A stretch of 64,000 nucleotides of DNA from Haematobacter missouriensis (GTDB taxonomy: Bacteria; Pseudomonadota; Alphaproteobacteria; Rhodobacterales; Rhodobacteraceae), in the NCBI RefSeq assembly GCF_000740775.1, contig NZ_JFGS01000003.1:124001-188000 (forward strand), in the 5' to 3' direction. This document shows, in pieces, positions 35,980 to 44,409 of the stretch. Each line of letters begins with the position of its first letter. The stretch's first letter is position 1. The position numbers were made by a program, and so were the translations under genes. Below the pieces are notes generated by a model. The model saw only the letters and a program-made list of their open reading frames with translations. It was not told the origin of the DNA and made no database searches.

Positions 35980-36642
35980 ATGACACGTCTTCGTATCCCT
36001 CCCAAATCTGTCCGCGTGAAGGTCTGCGGCCTGCGCGAGCCAGCCCACGTTGCGGCAGCCGCAGAGGCGGGCGCCGCCTACGCGGGCTTCGTCTTCTTTC
36101 CGCGTTCCCCCCGCGCCCTCGGTATCGCCGAGGCGCGGATGCTGGCGGCGGAGGCTCCTGCCGGCTTGGCCAAGGTCGGACTTGTCGTCGATGCGGATGA
36201 TGTGCTGCTGGACGCCATCCTGGCCGATGTGCCGCTCGACATGCTGCAACTGCATGGCCGGGAAACACCGGCGCGGGTGGCCGAGATTCGCCAGCGCTAC
36301 GGATTGCCGGTGATGAAGGCTGTCGGCATCGCCGGGCCGGAGGATATCGCGCGGCTCGCCGATTACTGGCCGGTCGCCGACCAGATCCTCGTCGATGCCA
36401 AGGCCCCGAAGGATGCGGCGCTGCCCGGTGGCAACGGGGTGGCCTTCGACTGGGGTCTTTTGTGGAACCTGCGCTGGCCGGTGCCCTGGATGCTGGCAGG
36501 GGGGCTGACGCCCGCGAATGTGGCCGATGCGCTGCGCGTCACGGGGGCGGTGCAGGTCGATGTCTCCTCCGGCACCGAAAGCGCGCCGGGCGTGAAGGAC
36601 CCCGACCTGATCCGTGCCTTCATCCGGGCGACGAAGCTGTGA
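35980..36642 (+). CDS. trpF: Phosphoribosylanthranilate isomerase
   Basis: A 220-residue TIM barrel. [12 protein letters not shown] holds the catalytic cysteine. [17 protein letters not shown] and the phosphate-binding [15 protein letters not shown] with VDVSSGTES follow. It performs the Amadori step of tryptophan synthesis. It is separated from trpB by a GNAT gene which starts inside its stop codon (GTGA). Confidence 0.94.
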   Translation: MTRLRIPPKSVRVKVCGLREPAHVAAAAEAGAAYAGFVFFPRSPRALGIAEARMLAAEAPAGLAKVGLVVDADDVLLDAILADVPLDMLQLHGRETPARVAEIRQRYGLPVMKAVGIAGPEDIARLADYWPVADQILVDAKAPKDAALPGGNGVAFDWGLLWNLRWPVPWMLAGGLTPANVADALRVTGAVQVDVSSGTESAPGVKDPDLIRAFIRATKL

Positions 36643-37088
36643 GCGTGACCTTCCGCCCCGCGCGGCTGGAGGATGTGCCCGCCATCGTGGCGCTGCTGGC
36701 GGACGATCCGCTCGGCGCCGCGCGGGAATCCGCGACGCTTGCGCCCTATGAAGCTGCCTTTGCCCGGGTCGCTGCTTCGGAGGACATGCATCTGATCGTC
36801 GGCGAACAGCAGGGGCGTGTGGTTGCGACCTACCAGTTGGCGATCATGCCGGGTCTGTCCAATGCGGGCCGGACGCGTGCCACACTGGAGGCGGTGCGCG
36901 TGGTGGCGGACCTGCGCTCGCAGGGGGTGGGCGCACGGCTCGTGGCGGATGCAGAGGCCCGGGCGCGCGCTGCCGGAGCGGGGATTTTGCAGCTGACCAC
37001 ACATAAAAGTCGCAGCCGGGCGCATGCCTTCTACGACAGGCTTGGCTTTACCCCATCCCACATAGGTTATAAACGCGATCTGACCTGA
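36639..37088 (+). CDS. GNAT-family N-acetyltransferase
   Basis: A 149-residue acetyltransferase. [19 protein letters not shown] at the start and the acetyl-CoA loop [23 protein letters not shown] are typical, with [23 protein letters not shown] at the end. The substrate is unknown. It lies between trpF and trpB with a four-base overlap at its GTG start and 13 bases before trpB, so it is co-transcribed with tryptophan genes; no functional link to that pathway is established. Confidence 0.88.
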   Translation: MSVTFRPARLEDVPAIVALLADDPLGAARESATLAPYEAAFARVAASEDMHLIVGEQQGRVVATYQLAIMPGLSNAGRTRATLEAVRVVADLRSQGVGARLVADAEARARAAGAGILQLTTHKSRSRAHAFYDRLGFTPSHIGYKRDLT

Positions 37089-37101
37089 CGGGAGGCGCGC
37101 G

Positions 37102-38331
37102 ATGCAAGGCGGCAGCAACAGCTACAGGACTGGGCCGGACGAGAACGGACGGTTCGGCAATTACGGCGGGCGGTTCGTCTCGGAAACGCTGATGCCGCTG
37201 ATCCTGTCGCTTGAGGCGGAATACGAGCGGGCCAAGCACGACCCGGAGTTCTGGGCAGAGATGAACGATCTCTGGACCCATTACGTCGGCCGCCCCTCGC
37301 CGCTCTACTACGCCGAACGCCTTTCGGAGACGCTGGGGGGTGCAAAGATCTACCTCAAGCGCGAAGAGCTGAACCATACCGGCGCGCACAAGATCAACAA
37401 CGTGCTGGGCCAGATCCTGCTTGCCCGGCGCATGGGCAAGACCCGGATCATCGCGGAAACCGGCGCGGGTCAGCACGGTGTCGCCACTGCCACGGTCTGT
37501 GCAAAATTCGGGCTGAAGTGCATCGTCTATATGGGCGCGCATGACGTACAGCGTCAGGCGCCGAACGTTTTCCGCATGCGGCTTCTGGGGGCTGAGGTCG
37601 TTGCCGTCACCTCCGGGCGCGGCACACTCAAGGATGCGATGAATGATGCGATGCGCGACTGGGTGACCAATGTGCGCGACACGTTCTATTGCATCGGCAC
37701 GGTCGCGGGGCCGCATCCCTATCCGGCCATGGTGCGTGATTTCCAGAACATCATCGGCAATGAGACCCGCGCCCAGATGGAGGCGCAGGAAGGGCGGCTG
37801 CCCGACACGATCATCGCGGCCATCGGCGGCGGGTCGAACGCCATGGGCATCTTCCACCCGTTCCTCGACGATCCTTCCGTGCGGATCATCGGCGTCGAGG
37901 CCGGCGGCAAGGGTGTGGATGAGCGGATGGAGCATTGCGCCTCGCTTACCGGCGGGCGCCCGGGTGTGCTGCATGGCAACCGGACCTATCTGCTGCAGGA
38001 TGCCGACGGGCAGATCCTTGAAGGTTTCTCCATTTCCGCTGGTCTCGACTATCCCGGCATCGGGCCGGAACATGCCTGGCTGCACGATACGGGCAGGGTC
38101 GAATATGTCTCCATCACCGATGCGGAGGCGCTCTCCGCCTTTCAGGATCTGTGCATGTACGAGGGTATCATTCCAGCGCTGGAATCGAGCCACGCGCTCG
38201 CCCATGCCATCAAGATCGCGCCCGATCTGCCGAAGGATCACCTGATCGTGGTCAACCTGTCCGGGCGAGGTGACAAGGACATCTTCACCGTCGCCCGCGC
38301 GCTTGGGGTTGAGGTGCAGGTCACGCCCTGA
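37102..38331 (+). CDS. trpB: Tryptophan synthase beta chain
   Basis: A 409-residue PLP enzyme. The PLP Schiff-base lysine is Lys97 in [25 protein letters not shown] and the [13 protein letters not shown] phosphate loop are intact. It joins indole and serine to make tryptophan. GGGAGG precedes the ATG. trpA is not directly downstream; a secreted esterase follows after 90 bases. Confidence 0.97.
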   Translation: MQGGSNSYRTGPDENGRFGNYGGRFVSETLMPLILSLEAEYERAKHDPEFWAEMNDLWTHYVGRPSPLYYAERLSETLGGAKIYLKREELNHTGAHKINNVLGQILLARRMGKTRIIAETGAGQHGVATATVCAKFGLKCIVYMGAHDVQRQAPNVFRMRLLGAEVVAVTSGRGTLKDAMNDAMRDWVTNVRDTFYCIGTVAGPHPYPAMVRDFQNIIGNETRAQMEAQEGRLPDTIIAAIGGGSNAMGIFHPFLDDPSVRIIGVEAGGKGVDERMEHCASLTGGRPGVLHGNRTYLLQDADGQILEGFSISAGLDYPGIGPEHAWLHDTGRVEYVSITDAEALSAFQDLCMYEGIIPALESSHALAHAIKIAPDLPKDHLIVVNLSGRGDKDIFTVARALGVEVQVTP

Positions 38332-38424
38332 ACGGGCGCCGTTCCGCCGCATGGGCGGGAGCGGACTGGCGTTTTCGCGCAGGATCATTAGCCTTCCGGT
38401 GAGCCCCTGCCGACCGGAGACAAG

Positions 38425-39390
38425 ATGACCCTGCGCCTCCTTGCCGCCCTGCTGCTGATCCTTGCCACCCCGCTCCGGGCCGATCTGCGCCCCGAGACCT
38501 TCACCAGCGCCGCGCTGCACCGCGATATCCCCGCCGATGTCTATGTGCCTGCCGGTGATCCGCCGCCGAACGGCTGGCCCGTGCTCTACCTGCTGCACGG
38601 CCATGGCGGGAACCAGAACAGCTGGCGCGATCTGGGCAATATCGAGCCGACGCTGGACCGGTTGATCGGAGAGGGGCGGATCGATCCGCTGCTCGTCGTC
38701 ATGCCGGACGCCGGAAACAGTTGGTATGTGGACAGTGCCTCGCTCGGTGGACCGGGGGATTACGAGACTGCCATCACGCGTGACCTGCGGCTTGCCGTGG
38801 AGGCACGCTATCCCGTCCGCAAGGACAGGGAGGGCCGGGGTATCGCAGGGCTGTCCATGGGCGGGTTCTGGGCGCTCCGCCTCGCTTACAGCCACAACGA
38901 CCTCTATGTTGTCACCGCGAGCCTGTCGGGCGCGATCTGGCAGAACGTGACCGCGCCCAATCTCGACGACACGCCGGAGGAATTGCAGGTCGTGCAGGAG
39001 TCGGCCTTCCTCAAGAATCCGACTTCCGCCCTCGCGCTGCCGTCGGTGGGAGATCATTTCGACGGGGCTTTCGGCCGTCCCTTCGACGCGGAGCGGTTCA
39101 ACCGGCTGAATGTGTTCACGCTGATCGAGGGCGCCGTCGCGTCGGGAAAGCCGCTGCCTGTCACCTATATCACCTGCGGGGACGATGACGGCTACCGTCT
39201 GTGGCGCGGGGCGGTAGACCTGCATGAGACACTGCAGGCGGCGAAGCGGACCTCCGAGCTGCGTATCACCGATGGGGCGCATACATGGTCGCTCTGGCAG
39301 CAGACCATCGTCGATGCGCTGCTGTTCATCGACCGCCAATGGTTGCCCACCGCCTATCCCGAACCCGCCGTAAGCCCGCCTAAACCCTGA
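38425..39390 (+). CDS. Secreted alpha/beta-hydrolase of the esterase D / antigen-85 family
   Basis: A 321-residue protein with a signal peptide (about 1-19, ending LRA-D). LLHGHGGNQNSW forms the oxyanion region. The nucleophile Ser144 is in GLSMGGFW, and DGAHTW near the C-terminus gives the catalytic histidine. This places it in the putative esterase family with FrmB and mycolyltransferases. It is probably periplasmic; the substrate is unknown. It is not obviously linked to trpB. Confidence 0.85.
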   Translation: MTLRLLAALLLILATPLRADLRPETFTSAALHRDIPADVYVPAGDPPPNGWPVLYLLHGHGGNQNSWRDLGNIEPTLDRLIGEGRIDPLLVVMPDAGNSWYVDSASLGGPGDYETAITRDLRLAVEARYPVRKDREGRGIAGLSMGGFWALRLAYSHNDLYVVTASLSGAIWQNVTAPNLDDTPEELQVVQESAFLKNPTSALALPSVGDHFDGAFGRPFDAERFNRLNVFTLIEGAVASGKPLPVTYITCGDDDGYRLWRGAVDLHETLQAAKRTSELRITDGAHTWSLWQQTIVDALLFIDRQWLPTAYPEPAVSPPKP

Positions 39391-39392
39391 CC

Positions 39393-39438
39393 GATGCCCG
39401 AGGCTACGGATGCCCGAGCTGCCGATGCCTGGGGCTGT
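39393..39438. repeat. Short imperfect tandem repeat
   Basis: Three imperfect copies of a 15-16 base unit, GATGCCCGAGGCTAC / GATGCCCGAGCTGCC / GATGCCTGGGGCTG, lie between the esterase stop and hemE. They have no obvious role. Confidence 0.4.
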
Positions 39439-39508
39439 CAGCGGATGAAACCAAAGGCATTGGCCCGCGCCGACGCGCTGAGACGCTCCTCGCCGGAGGC
39501 CGGGGATA

Positions 39509-40534
39509 TCAGCCCCGGATCGCCTCCAGCATCCGGCTGACGTTATCGGGATCGGCGTCGGGCGTGATCCCATGACCGAGGTTGAAGATATGCGGCCCCT
39601 GAGAGAGGGCACGGACGATCCGCCGCGTCTCCGCCACCAGCTCCGGCCCTCCGGTGACAAGGTGGTGAGGGGCGAGGTTGCCCTGCACGCAGCCATCCAC
39701 CTGCACGGCCCGCGCGGCCCATTCGGCATCGACCGAATTGTCCAGCGCGACGCAGTCGGCCCCAGTCGCCCGTGCGAAGCCCGCATAGCGCTCACCTGCC
39801 TCCCGCGGGAAGGCGATGATCGGTACGTCGGGATGGCGCTCCTTCAGCGCGGCGATGATGCGGCGGGCGGGGGCGACGGCAAATTGCTCGAAATCCGCGC
39901 CCTTCAGCGATCCGGCCCAGCTGTCGAACAGCTTGACGACCTCCGCTCCGGCCTCGATCTGGGCGGAAAGGTAAAGGATCGTCGCCTCTGAAATCCGATC
40001 GATCAGCGCGCCGAAGGCCGCCCGATCACGCGCGATCATCGCATGGGCCGGACCCTGATCCGGAGTGCCGCGCCCGGCGACCATGTAGGTGGCCACCGTC
40101 CAGGGCGCCCCGGCGAAGCCGATGAGCGTCACCTCCGGCGGCAGCGCGCGCGCCACGAGCCGCACCGTCTCGTAGATGGGGGAGACCGTCTCATGCACCG
40201 CTCCGGCCGGGCGGAGCGCCGCAACCCCCGCTGCATCGGTCACGGTGGAAAGACGCGGACCCTCACCTTGCACGAAGCGCAGGTCGAGCCCCAGCGCCTG
40301 CGGCACCAGCAGGATATCGGCAAACAGGATCGCCGCGTCGAAGCCGTAGCGCCGGATCGGCTGGAGCGTCACCTCCGCCGCGAGGTCTGGGGTGTAGCAC
40401 AGGCTCAGGAAATCCCCGGCTTTCGCCCGCGTGGCGCGGTATTCGGGCAGGTAGCGGCCCGCCTGCCGCATCATCCAGACGGGCGGAACATCCTGCCGTT
40501 CCCCGGCAAGGGCACGAAGTATCTTCTTGGTCAT
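39509..40534 (-). CDS. hemE: Uroporphyrinogen decarboxylase
   Basis: A 341-residue enzyme. [20 protein letters not shown] near the N-terminus carries the catalytic arginines. [30 protein letters not shown] is the family signature, and [15 protein letters not shown]-like and [13 protein letters not shown] complete it. It makes coproporphyrinogen III. A good GGAGGAGAG site precedes the ATG. No other heme gene is adjacent in the window. Confidence 0.96.
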   Translation of the reverse strand: MTKKILRALAGERQDVPPVWMMRQAGRYLPEYRATRAKAGDFLSLCYTPDLAAEVTLQPIRRYGFDAAILFADILLVPQALGLDLRFVQGEGPRLSTVTDAAGVAALRPAGAVHETVSPIYETVRLVARALPPEVTLIGFAGAPWTVATYMVAGRGTPDQGPAHAMIARDRAAFGALIDRISEATILYLSAQIEAGAEVVKLFDSWAGSLKGADFEQFAVAPARRIIAALKERHPDVPIIAFPREAGERYAGFARATGADCVALDNSVDAEWAARAVQVDGCVQGNLAPHHLVTGGPELVAETRRIVRALSQGPHIFNLGHGITPDADPDNVSRMLEAIRG

Positions 40535-40652
40535 GGCGGCTCTCCTCCGTCGACCGTGAACGCGACGCGGGGGCAGAAGTCAAGTCAGCCGGTTGCCGCG
40601 CCCGAGAGGGAGGCGTAAGCCCTCCGCATCCCGCCGGACATATGTGCATGAC

Positions 40653-40868
40653 ATGATCTTCTTCATTCCCTTCCTTCTGCTTGCCGTGATCGTGGGTCTG
40701 TGGTGGTCGCGCCGGGGCAGCACGCTCACCCGCGATTGCCGCTGGCGGGAGGATCGCGCCCATGCCACCGCGACCGAGCGCGTCTTTCGCTGCGCGGCCT
40801 GCGGGGCGGAGACACGGGTTCCCGCGGGCCGGGAGCCGCGCGACTGCCTCCGCGCGCAGACGCCCTGA
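40653..40868 (+). CDS. Small membrane protein with a Cys-rich C-terminal knuckle
   Basis: A 71-residue protein not recognised. One N-terminal membrane helix (FFIPFLLLAVIVGLWW) is followed by a cytosolic tail with CxxC (FRCAACGAET) plus flanking cysteines in RDCRW and RDCLR, which could bind zinc. It is divergent from hemE and ends two bases before the stop of the minus-strand GlcD-like gene. An upstream ATG at 40593 would extend into the hemE promoter. Confidence 0.65.
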   Translation: MIFFIPFLLLAVIVGLWWSRRGSTLTRDCRWREDRAHATATERVFRCAACGAETRVPAGREPRDCLRAQTP

Positions 40869-40870
40869 CG

Positions 40871-42277
40871 TCAGGGCAGCACCTTTCCGGGATTGAGCAG
40901 GCCCTGCGGGTCCAGCGCGGCCTTGATCCGGGCCATGACATCGAGTGCTACGGGATCCTTGTGGTCCGCCATCGTGGGCCGCTTGGACAGGCCGATCCCG
41001 TGTTCGGCGGAGAAACTGCCGCCCAGCCGCACTGCCTCCTCTGCCACCGCGTTGCGCAGCGCGGCGAGCAGTGGCGCGTCATCGCGCGTGGGAAAGGCAG
41101 TGTAGTGGAAGTTTCCGTCGCCCAGATGGGCGATGGCCAGCTCATCCGCGCCCGGATCGAGCGCATGGAGCCGCGCGGTCATAGCGGTGAGGAAGTCCTG
41201 CATCCGGTCGAGCGGCAGGGAGATGTCGGTATCGACATGCGGCTTCTGGGCAAAAGTGATCTCCGCTGCGGCCTCCCGTGCCGCCCACATCTCCGCCCGC
41301 TGTGCCTCCGTCCGGGCCAGCGTGGCATCCAGAACCTCACCCCGGGCCATCGCCATGGCAAGCGTATCCTCCAGCCGGGTCACCACCGGAAGCGAGCCGT
41401 CGGCGAGCGGCTCCGCCTCATGCGGGGCGGTCACGCCGATTTCGATGAGCAGGGTGGAGGGATAGCGCGTGGCGAAAGGTTCCTTCAGATCGGGGCGATG
41501 CCGGGCGAGCCGCTCCATATAGGCGGCGGGCAGGTATTCGAACGCCTCGACCGCGCCGCCCGTCTCCCCCTGCAACCGGTTGAGCAGGTCGAGCGCCACG
41601 GCAAGACCCGGCACCGCGACCATCGCCGTCGCATGGGCGCGGGCGGCGGGCACCAGCTTCAGCACGGCCGCCGTGATGACGCCGAGCGTGCCCTCCGCCC
41701 CGATGAACAGGTCGCGCAGGTCGTAGCCGGTGTTGTCCTTGCGCAGTTCCGACATGAGGTCGAGCACGCGCCCGTCCGCCAGCACCACCTCCACTCCCAG
41801 AACGAGCGCGCGGGTATTGCCGAACCGCACCACGTTGGAGCCGCCCGCATTGGTGGAGAGAAAGCCACCCACCTGCGCCGAGCCGCGCGCGCCGAAGGTC
41901 AGCGGGAAGGCCAGATCATGCTCCGCCGCCGCGTCATGGATGGCCGAGAGGACGACGCCAGCCTCGACGATGGCGATGCGGGAAGCGGGGCGGATTTCAC
42001 GGATGCGGTTCATCCGTTCGAGCGAAAGCATGATCCCGCCTTCCGCGAAGGTGCCGCCGTTCAGCCCGGTGCCGCCGCCGGTCGGCACGACCGGCACGCC
42101 GGCCCCCGCGCAGAGGCGCAGGACGGCAGCCACCTCTTCCCTGCTGGCCGGGCGCACGACGGCGAGCGGCGTCCAGACGTATTTGCCCGTCCAGTCATGG
42201 CTGTAGCGTGCCGTTTCCTCGCCGGTCAGCACGTTGGCCGGGCCGATGATGTCCCGAAGAGCGTCGATCAATGCCAT
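40871..42277 (-). CDS. GlcD-like FAD-linked oxidase (D-2-hydroxy-acid dehydrogenase)
   Basis: A 468-residue flavoprotein. The PCMH FAD-binding domain contains VPTGGGTGLNGG and FGARGSAQVGGFLSTNAGG. A C-terminal cap has HLGDGNFHY (metal/catalytic His) and GIGLSKR, ending in DPQGLLNPGKVLP. It belongs with D-lactate dehydrogenase, GlcD and D-2-hydroxyglutarate dehydrogenase. No glcE/glcF genes follow, so it probably acts alone, with D-lactate or 2-hydroxyglutarate as likely substrate. Confidence 0.9.
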   Translation of the reverse strand: MALIDALRDIIGPANVLTGEETARYSHDWTGKYVWTPLAVVRPASREEVAAVLRLCAGAGVPVVPTGGGTGLNGGTFAEGGIMLSLERMNRIREIRPASRIAIVEAGVVLSAIHDAAAEHDLAFPLTFGARGSAQVGGFLSTNAGGSNVVRFGNTRALVLGVEVVLADGRVLDLMSELRKDNTGYDLRDLFIGAEGTLGVITAAVLKLVPAARAHATAMVAVPGLAVALDLLNRLQGETGGAVEAFEYLPAAYMERLARHRPDLKEPFATRYPSTLLIEIGVTAPHEAEPLADGSLPVVTRLEDTLAMAMARGEVLDATLARTEAQRAEMWAAREAAAEITFAQKPHVDTDISLPLDRMQDFLTAMTARLHALDPGADELAIAHLGDGNFHYTAFPTRDDAPLLAALRNAVAEEAVRLGGSFSAEHGIGLSKRPTMADHKDPVALDVMARIKAALDPQGLLNPGKVLP

Positions 42278-42406
42278 GCGATGTCCCCCGCTATCTCGCG
42301 CGGCACCTGACGCCCGTGTCCCTCCGCTGTCAACCGGGCGGCATGCTGTCGCTCCCGGCTTCGGGGATGTTCCGAAAATGAGCGGGCAAAGCGGATGCGG
42401 CGGATT

Positions 42407-43081
42407 TCAGCGCGGCAGGATCGCTTCCACGGCGGGGCCGAGCGCCTCCACCACCAGCGCCACGCCCTCCGCGTTCGGGTGGATCCCGTCCAGCAGATAG
42501 CGAGGTGCTTCGAACGGGGTGGAGAGGTGGCGGAGGATGCCAAGGTAGAAATTGGGATAGAGCGGCACGTCCTGCGCGGCGGCGACTTCTGACCACAGGC
42601 GATTGTAGCGCAGGGCCGGAGCATGGATGCCGGGGATCTCAACGCCGACCAGCAGCGCCGGGATGGCGCGCACCCGGATTTCTCCCATGATCGCCGTCAG
42701 GTTGGCGGCGGCAGTGTCAAAGGGCACGCCGCGGAAGGCATCGTTGCCGCCGAGGCTCACGATCATCGCATCCGGTTTCGGGCTGAGCACCCTGTCGAGC
42801 CGCGCCCGCCCGCCGCGCGTGGTGTCGCCCGCGACACCGGCGTTCTCCACCCGCACGTCCCAGCCGCGCGCGCGGAGCCACGCCTCAAGCTGCACCGGCA
42901 GGCTTTGCCGCGCGGGGAGGCCGAAGCTCTGCATCAGGCTGTCGCCAAAGGCCACGACGCGCAGGGTGCGGGCCTCTGCAGAAGGAGCCGCGAGGGCGCC
43001 GAGGCATAGAAACAGCAAACCAAGGACCGCGGCCCTCGCGGTGTAAACCCTGCACGCTGACGGGTTCCGGCGGCGGGTCAT
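42407..43081 (-). CDS. tesA: TesA-like GDSL arylesterase / lysophospholipase
   Basis: A 224-residue SGNH hydrolase. A signal peptide at about 1-38 ends in AEA-R. Block I FGDSLMQSFGLP has the nucleophile Ser48, block III is SLGGNDAFRG, and block V is DGIHPNAEG with the Asp/His pair. TesA-type proteins act on acyl thioesters, aryl esters and lysophospholipids in the periplasm. The ATG overlaps the virJ-like stop by one base (TGATG), making it the third gene of the lpiA operon. Confidence 0.88.
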   Translation of the reverse strand: MTRRRNPSACRVYTARAAVLGLLFLCLGALAAPSAEARTLRVVAFGDSLMQSFGLPARQSLPVQLEAWLRARGWDVRVENAGVAGDTTRGGRARLDRVLSPKPDAMIVSLGGNDAFRGVPFDTAAANLTAIMGEIRVRAIPALLVGVEIPGIHAPALRYNRLWSEVAAAQDVPLYPNFYLGILRHLSTPFEAPRYLLDGIHPNAEGVALVVEALGPAVEAILPR

Positions 43082-44409
43082 CAAGGCAGCAGCTTTGCCA
43101 TCAGCTTGGCTGCCAGCGCATCATAATCGCCGTCGAAATGGTGCCCGCCCGTCGTCTGTATCTTGCCGAAGCCGGCAAGGCGCGGATCGTTGCAGGCGGT
43201 ATCTTCCTCCTCGTCGCCGGAAACGCAGATCGTCTTGTCCGCCGGCAGTGCGGCGATGGCGGTCGGCACGTCGTAGCCGGCGCTGTCGAGCCCGAGCCAG
43301 CCGCCCACCGTCACCTGGAACGAGGTCGACGGGCCGGGTGCCAGCAACCCGATGAGATGCGTCCGGTCGCGGAGTGCCTGCGGCAGCAGGGGCCAGGCGA
43401 AGGGCAGCGTATCGGCGCCGAAGGAATAGCCGATCAGCCCGACCGGCAGCTTGCCCGTGGGATCAGCCTTCGCGACGATCGTGGCAAGGTCGCGGGCCAG
43501 TTCATCCGGCGTCCGCTGGGACCAGAAATAGCGCAGGGCGTCCAGCCCAACGGCGTGAACCTCATGCTGGGCGAGCCAGTCCGCCACCGACTTGTCCAGA
43601 TCGCGCCATCCGCCATCCCCGGAGACCACGATGGCAAGCGCACGTGGCTTGCCGCCGGCCGCCGGAACATCGACGGCCGGCAGGTCACCGAAGGGCTTCA
43701 CGGAATCCGCGATGTCGCTCACGGCGGCGGCGACCTGCGCCTCCGGCGCGTCGGTGTCGAGCTCCTCCACCGTCACTTCCTCCTGCCCGGAAGCGGCCTC
43801 CTCCACGGCGGAGAGCACCGCCTCCGAGGGAAAAAGATGCGCGGTCCTCTGCACGGCGGGGTCGAAGCCCATGGGGCCAGGCTCGGGCAGATCATCCGGG
43901 CGGCATATCGGGCGGGGCAGGGCGGTTTTGCCGTCGAAGCCGCTGCCCACCGCCGCAGCGAAGGAAGCGACGGGCGCCTCCGCCACGGCGCCATAGGCGA
44001 ACGCCGCGCCCGCGCCGCGTCCCGCAAGGATTGGCGGGAGGTAGGTCTGAAGCCCCACCTGCCGCTCCGCCGTCTGGGCGAGATCGCTGATGGCGCCGTC
44101 CACCGGCAGGCAGTCTCCCTCTTCCGCCGCGAGCTCCTGCATGTGACGCGCATAATCCACCGCGAGGACCATGGACCCGCCCGCCGTCAGTGCGGCGACC
44201 ATCCGGTCATCCGCCGGCTGCCAGCCTGCCGCGTCAGAAAAATAGACGACGACCGCTTTCGGCCCATCCTGCGGCAGGGGAGCGGGCATGTGGAACGGAA
44301 TGTCGGTCAAGCCCTCCGCGCTTACCGTGGGGGGCGCATCCTGACCGTGAACGGGCGTCACGGCGAGCAGCGACAGAAGGGCTGTCAGCACAGATTTTGC
44401 ATATGTCAT
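43081..44409 (-). CDS. acvB: AcvB/VirJ-family lysyl-phosphatidylglycerol hydrolase
   Basis: A 442-residue exported protein with a signal peptide at about 1-22. The first half is a degenerate hydrolase-like domain (VVVYFSDAAGWQPADDRM). The VirJ domain in the second half has VVSGDGGWRDLDKSVADWL, the nucleophile elbow GYSFGAD and a terminal GGHHFDGDY histidine. In Agrobacterium and Rhizobium AcvB/AtvA hydrolyses the lysyl-PG made by LpiA. Here it overlaps the lpiA stop by four bases (ATGA), the same operon layout. Confidence 0.88.
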   Translation of the reverse strand: MTYAKSVLTALLSLLAVTPVHGQDAPPTVSAEGLTDIPFHMPAPLPQDGPKAVVVYFSDAAGWQPADDRMVAALTAGGSMVLAVDYARHMQELAAEEGDCLPVDGAISDLAQTAERQVGLQTYLPPILAGRGAGAAFAYGAVAEAPVASFAAAVGSGFDGKTALPRPICRPDDLPEPGPMGFDPAVQRTAHLFPSEAVLSAVEEAASGQEEVTVEELDTDAPEAQVAAAVSDIADSVKPFGDLPAVDVPAAGGKPRALAIVVSGDGGWRDLDKSVADWLAQHEVHAVGLDALRYFWSQRTPDELARDLATIVAKADPTGKLPVGLIGYSFGADTLPFAWPLLPQALRDRTHLIGLLAPGPSTSFQVTVGGWLGLDSAGYDVPTAIAALPADKTICVSGDEEEDTACNDPRLAGFGKIQTTGGHHFDGDYDALAAKLMAKLLP

